A stretch of 37,773 nucleotides of DNA from assembly GCA_050247895.1 (NCBI GenBank), contig JBFWTJ010000002.1, positions 1-37,773 of the forward strand, in the 5' to 3' direction. A model generated the notes under the pieces. The model did no database searches. It was not told the DNA's origin and saw nothing but the letters and a program-made list of their open reading frames with translations. Source of the stretch: CAVPEW01 sp050247895 (GTDB lineage Bacteria > Actinomycetota > Acidimicrobiia > Acidimicrobiales > VFJN01). Below, one piece after another: positions 36,390-37,773 of this stretch. The position numbers and the translations under genes were made by a program. Numbering within the stretch: position 1 is the first letter of the stretch; every line of letters begins with the position of its first letter.

Positions 36390-37619
36390 TCAGCAGCTCG
36401 TCGCCGGCGCGTCGCCGGCCAGCCGGGCGTCGATCCAGGCCAGCACGTCGGCCATCGACGGCCCGATGACCCCGGCGTGGTCCTGGCCGGGGTAGGTCCG
36501 GCGCTCGACGACCTGGCCGGTGGTGCACATCCGCTCGAGCAGCAGCTGCGAGGACACGACGGGGATCTGCTCGTCGGCCTCGCCGTGCACGATGAGCACC
36601 GGTGACGACCCCGGCTCGTGGCCGGGGTCGTTCGCGTCCAGGAGGCCGGCCCACGGCTCGACGTCGCCGGGGTGGGCGGCGATGAGCTCCTCGTAGGCCA
36701 GGTCGGAGAAGTCGTCGGCCAGGGCCCGCCCGCACTCCCGGTCCACGACGTCGAGGCGGGCCATGCCCTCCGCGGTGAGCAGGTCGGCCGGGTCGGCGTC
36801 GGGGTAGGCCTCGCCCCACCCGGCGGCCACCAGGGCCAGGTAGAAGCGGAACGGGCTGTCGCGCAGGGCGTCGGCGATGAGGGGCAGCTGCGAGGGCGGC
36901 GCGCCGGCGACGGTGCCGACCAGGTCGAGCTCGGGGGCCCAGTCGGCCGCGACCTGGTTGGCGAACAGGGCGGCGTGCCCGCCCTGGGAGTGGCCCCAGA
37001 CCACGACCCGCTCGGACGCCCCGACCTCGTCGCCGAGGCGCCGGGCCGCCCGCACGACGTCCAGGACGCCCCGGCCCTCGCTCTCGCCGACCATGTAGGG
37101 GTGGCGGCCGGGGGTGCCCATGCCCTCGTAGTCGGTCGCGGTCACGACCATGCCCCGCTCCAGGAACGGGGCGGCCAGGCCCAGCTCGCCCGCGGGCAGG
37201 GTGACGCTGGGGGCGCAGGCGTCGGCGAGCCCGGTGGTGCCGTGGGCCCAGCTCAGCACGGCCCGGCCCTCGGGCGGCACGGGACCGTCCGGGTAGGCGA
37301 TCAGGCCGCTGACGACCACGTCGTCGCCCTGCACGGACTCGGAGTGGTAGAGGACGCGCCGCACCGTGGCGTCCTCGAGGCCGGGGATCTCGACCTCCTG
37401 GACGGCGATCGGGTCGCCGGGCTCGCCGGGCGTGCTCCACGAGGCGGCCAGCGCGTAGAGGTCCTCGTCGGGGCCGAGCTCGACGGGCAGGACCGGCGGG
37501 GCCTCGGTGGTCGTGGTGGTCGAGGTCGGGTCCCCGTCACCGGTCGGTGCGGCCTCGTCGTCGGCGCAGGCGGCGGTGCCGGCCAGCGCGAGGGCGAGCA
37601 GGGCAGCGGTCAGGCGCAT
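36390..37619 (-). CDS. Secreted alpha/beta hydrolase, secretory-lipase-like
   Basis: 409 residues from ATG at 37619, with AAGGA six bases upstream. An N-terminal signal (MRLTAALLALALAGTAAC) ends in a cysteine at residue 18; the box TAAC is only a weak lipobox, so it is a lipoprotein or plain secreted protein. A Thr-rich spacer follows. The catalytic triad is readable: Ser211 in WGHSQGGHA, Asp349 in HGEADEQIP and His381 in GQDHAGVI. The motif WAHGTTGLADACAPS is typical of the secretory lipase family. Substrates are probably esters or acyl lipids; this is inferred from the family. Confidence 0.88.
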   Translation of the reverse strand: MRLTAALLALALAGTAACADDEAAPTGDGDPTSTTTTTEAPPVLPVELGPDEDLYALAASWSTPGEPGDPIAVQEVEIPGLEDATVRRVLYHSESVQGDDVVVSGLIAYPDGPVPPEGRAVLSWAHGTTGLADACAPSVTLPAGELGLAAPFLERGMVVTATDYEGMGTPGRHPYMVGESEGRGVLDVVRAARRLGDEVGASERVVVWGHSQGGHAALFANQVAADWAPELDLVGTVAGAPPSQLPLIADALRDSPFRFYLALVAAGWGEAYPDADPADLLTAEGMARLDVVDRECGRALADDFSDLAYEELIAAHPGDVEPWAGLLDANDPGHEPGSSPVLIVHGEADEQIPVVSSQLLLERMCTTGQVVERRTYPGQDHAGVIGPSMADVLAWIDARLAGDAPATSC

Positions 37620-37729
37620 CGGTGTTCCTTCTGCCCGCGATCTCGGTGCCCGGCGGAGCGGGAGGGATTCCGCTGGAGACGGTCGTCCAGTGCTCCGCCC
37701 CAGGTCAGTGCGTGTGTGAGGTGGCGGAC

Positions 37730-37751
37730 CGGGAGTAACCCCGGGAGTAAC
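37730..37751. repeat. Tandem 10-base repeat upstream of the hydrolase gene
   Basis: CGGGAGTAAC occurs at 37730-37739 and again at 37742-37751, a 12-base period. It lies about 110 bases upstream of the hydrolase start and could be a regulator site; the window ends just after it. Confidence 0.5.
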
Positions 37752-37773
37752 GCAGCGGTGTAAACGCGAACCG

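Overview
This is a very GC-rich stretch of bacterial chromosome around the replication origin. It is almost certainly actinobacterial. Several genes depend on GTG starts, there is a mycothiol-dependent isomerase-fold protein and a DUF3566 membrane protein beside gyrA, and the gene order follows the actinobacterial origin neighbourhood known from Mycobacterium (pcnA ... DUF6049 ... kinase module, sigM-like sigma, anti-sigma, trxB, trxA, parB, parA, rsmG, khpB, yidC, yidD, rnpA, rpmH, dnaA, dnaN, recF, gyrB, gyrA). The style of the accessory genes suggests class Acidimicrobiia (Iamia-like), but that placement is inference.

Layout. 1-5.9 kb: the end of a CopC/CopD-type copper protein and its membrane-anchored neighbour, a CorA channel, an MDMPI-fold protein, an NAD(P)-binding protein coupled to a 45-residue membrane peptide, tRNA-Ile(GAU), a DUF3566 protein and a TadE-like pseudopilin. 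5.9-14.7 kb: the minus-strand replication operon dnaA-dnaN-recF-dciA-gyrB-gyrA, with oriC-like sequence between dnaA and dnaN and more DnaA boxes at the dnaA 5' end. 14.9-18.6 kb: the divergent rpmH-rnpA-yidD-yidC-khpB-rsmG operon, tightly overlapped, with a recognisable promoter and a leader hairpin. 18.6-23.9 kb: the chromosome-segregation region. It holds an ECF sigma factor with a putative membrane partner, a gene-free 1 kb stretch with repeats, three parS sites, and parA-parB. 23.9-29.2 kb: trxA, trxB behind a CsoR/CstR-like palindrome, a small membrane protein, an anti-sigma/sigma pair and a Ser/Thr kinase with a discoidin-like ectodomain. 29.2-37.8 kb: DegV, the large DUF6049 exoprotein, a GNAT protein, a degenerate PilT-like ATPase, the CCA-adding enzyme, a Prx5-type peroxiredoxin and a secreted alpha/beta hydrolase.

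How it works together. The core is the machinery for initiation (DnaA, DnaN, DciA, gyrase), segregation (ParA, ParB, parS), membrane insertion (YidC, YidD) and envelope/redox control (kinase, sigma/anti-sigma, thioredoxin system). The tRNA-Ile lacks an encoded CCA, consistent with the CCA-adding enzyme in the window. The most unusual points are: an apparently active kinase/ectodomain protein at the murJ locus without the MurJ flippase; a PilT homologue lacking three catalytic signatures; a CsoR-type palindrome overlapping a -10 element before trxB; and DnaA-box clusters at three places over about 11 kb. No mobile element, CRISPR array or rRNA was seen.
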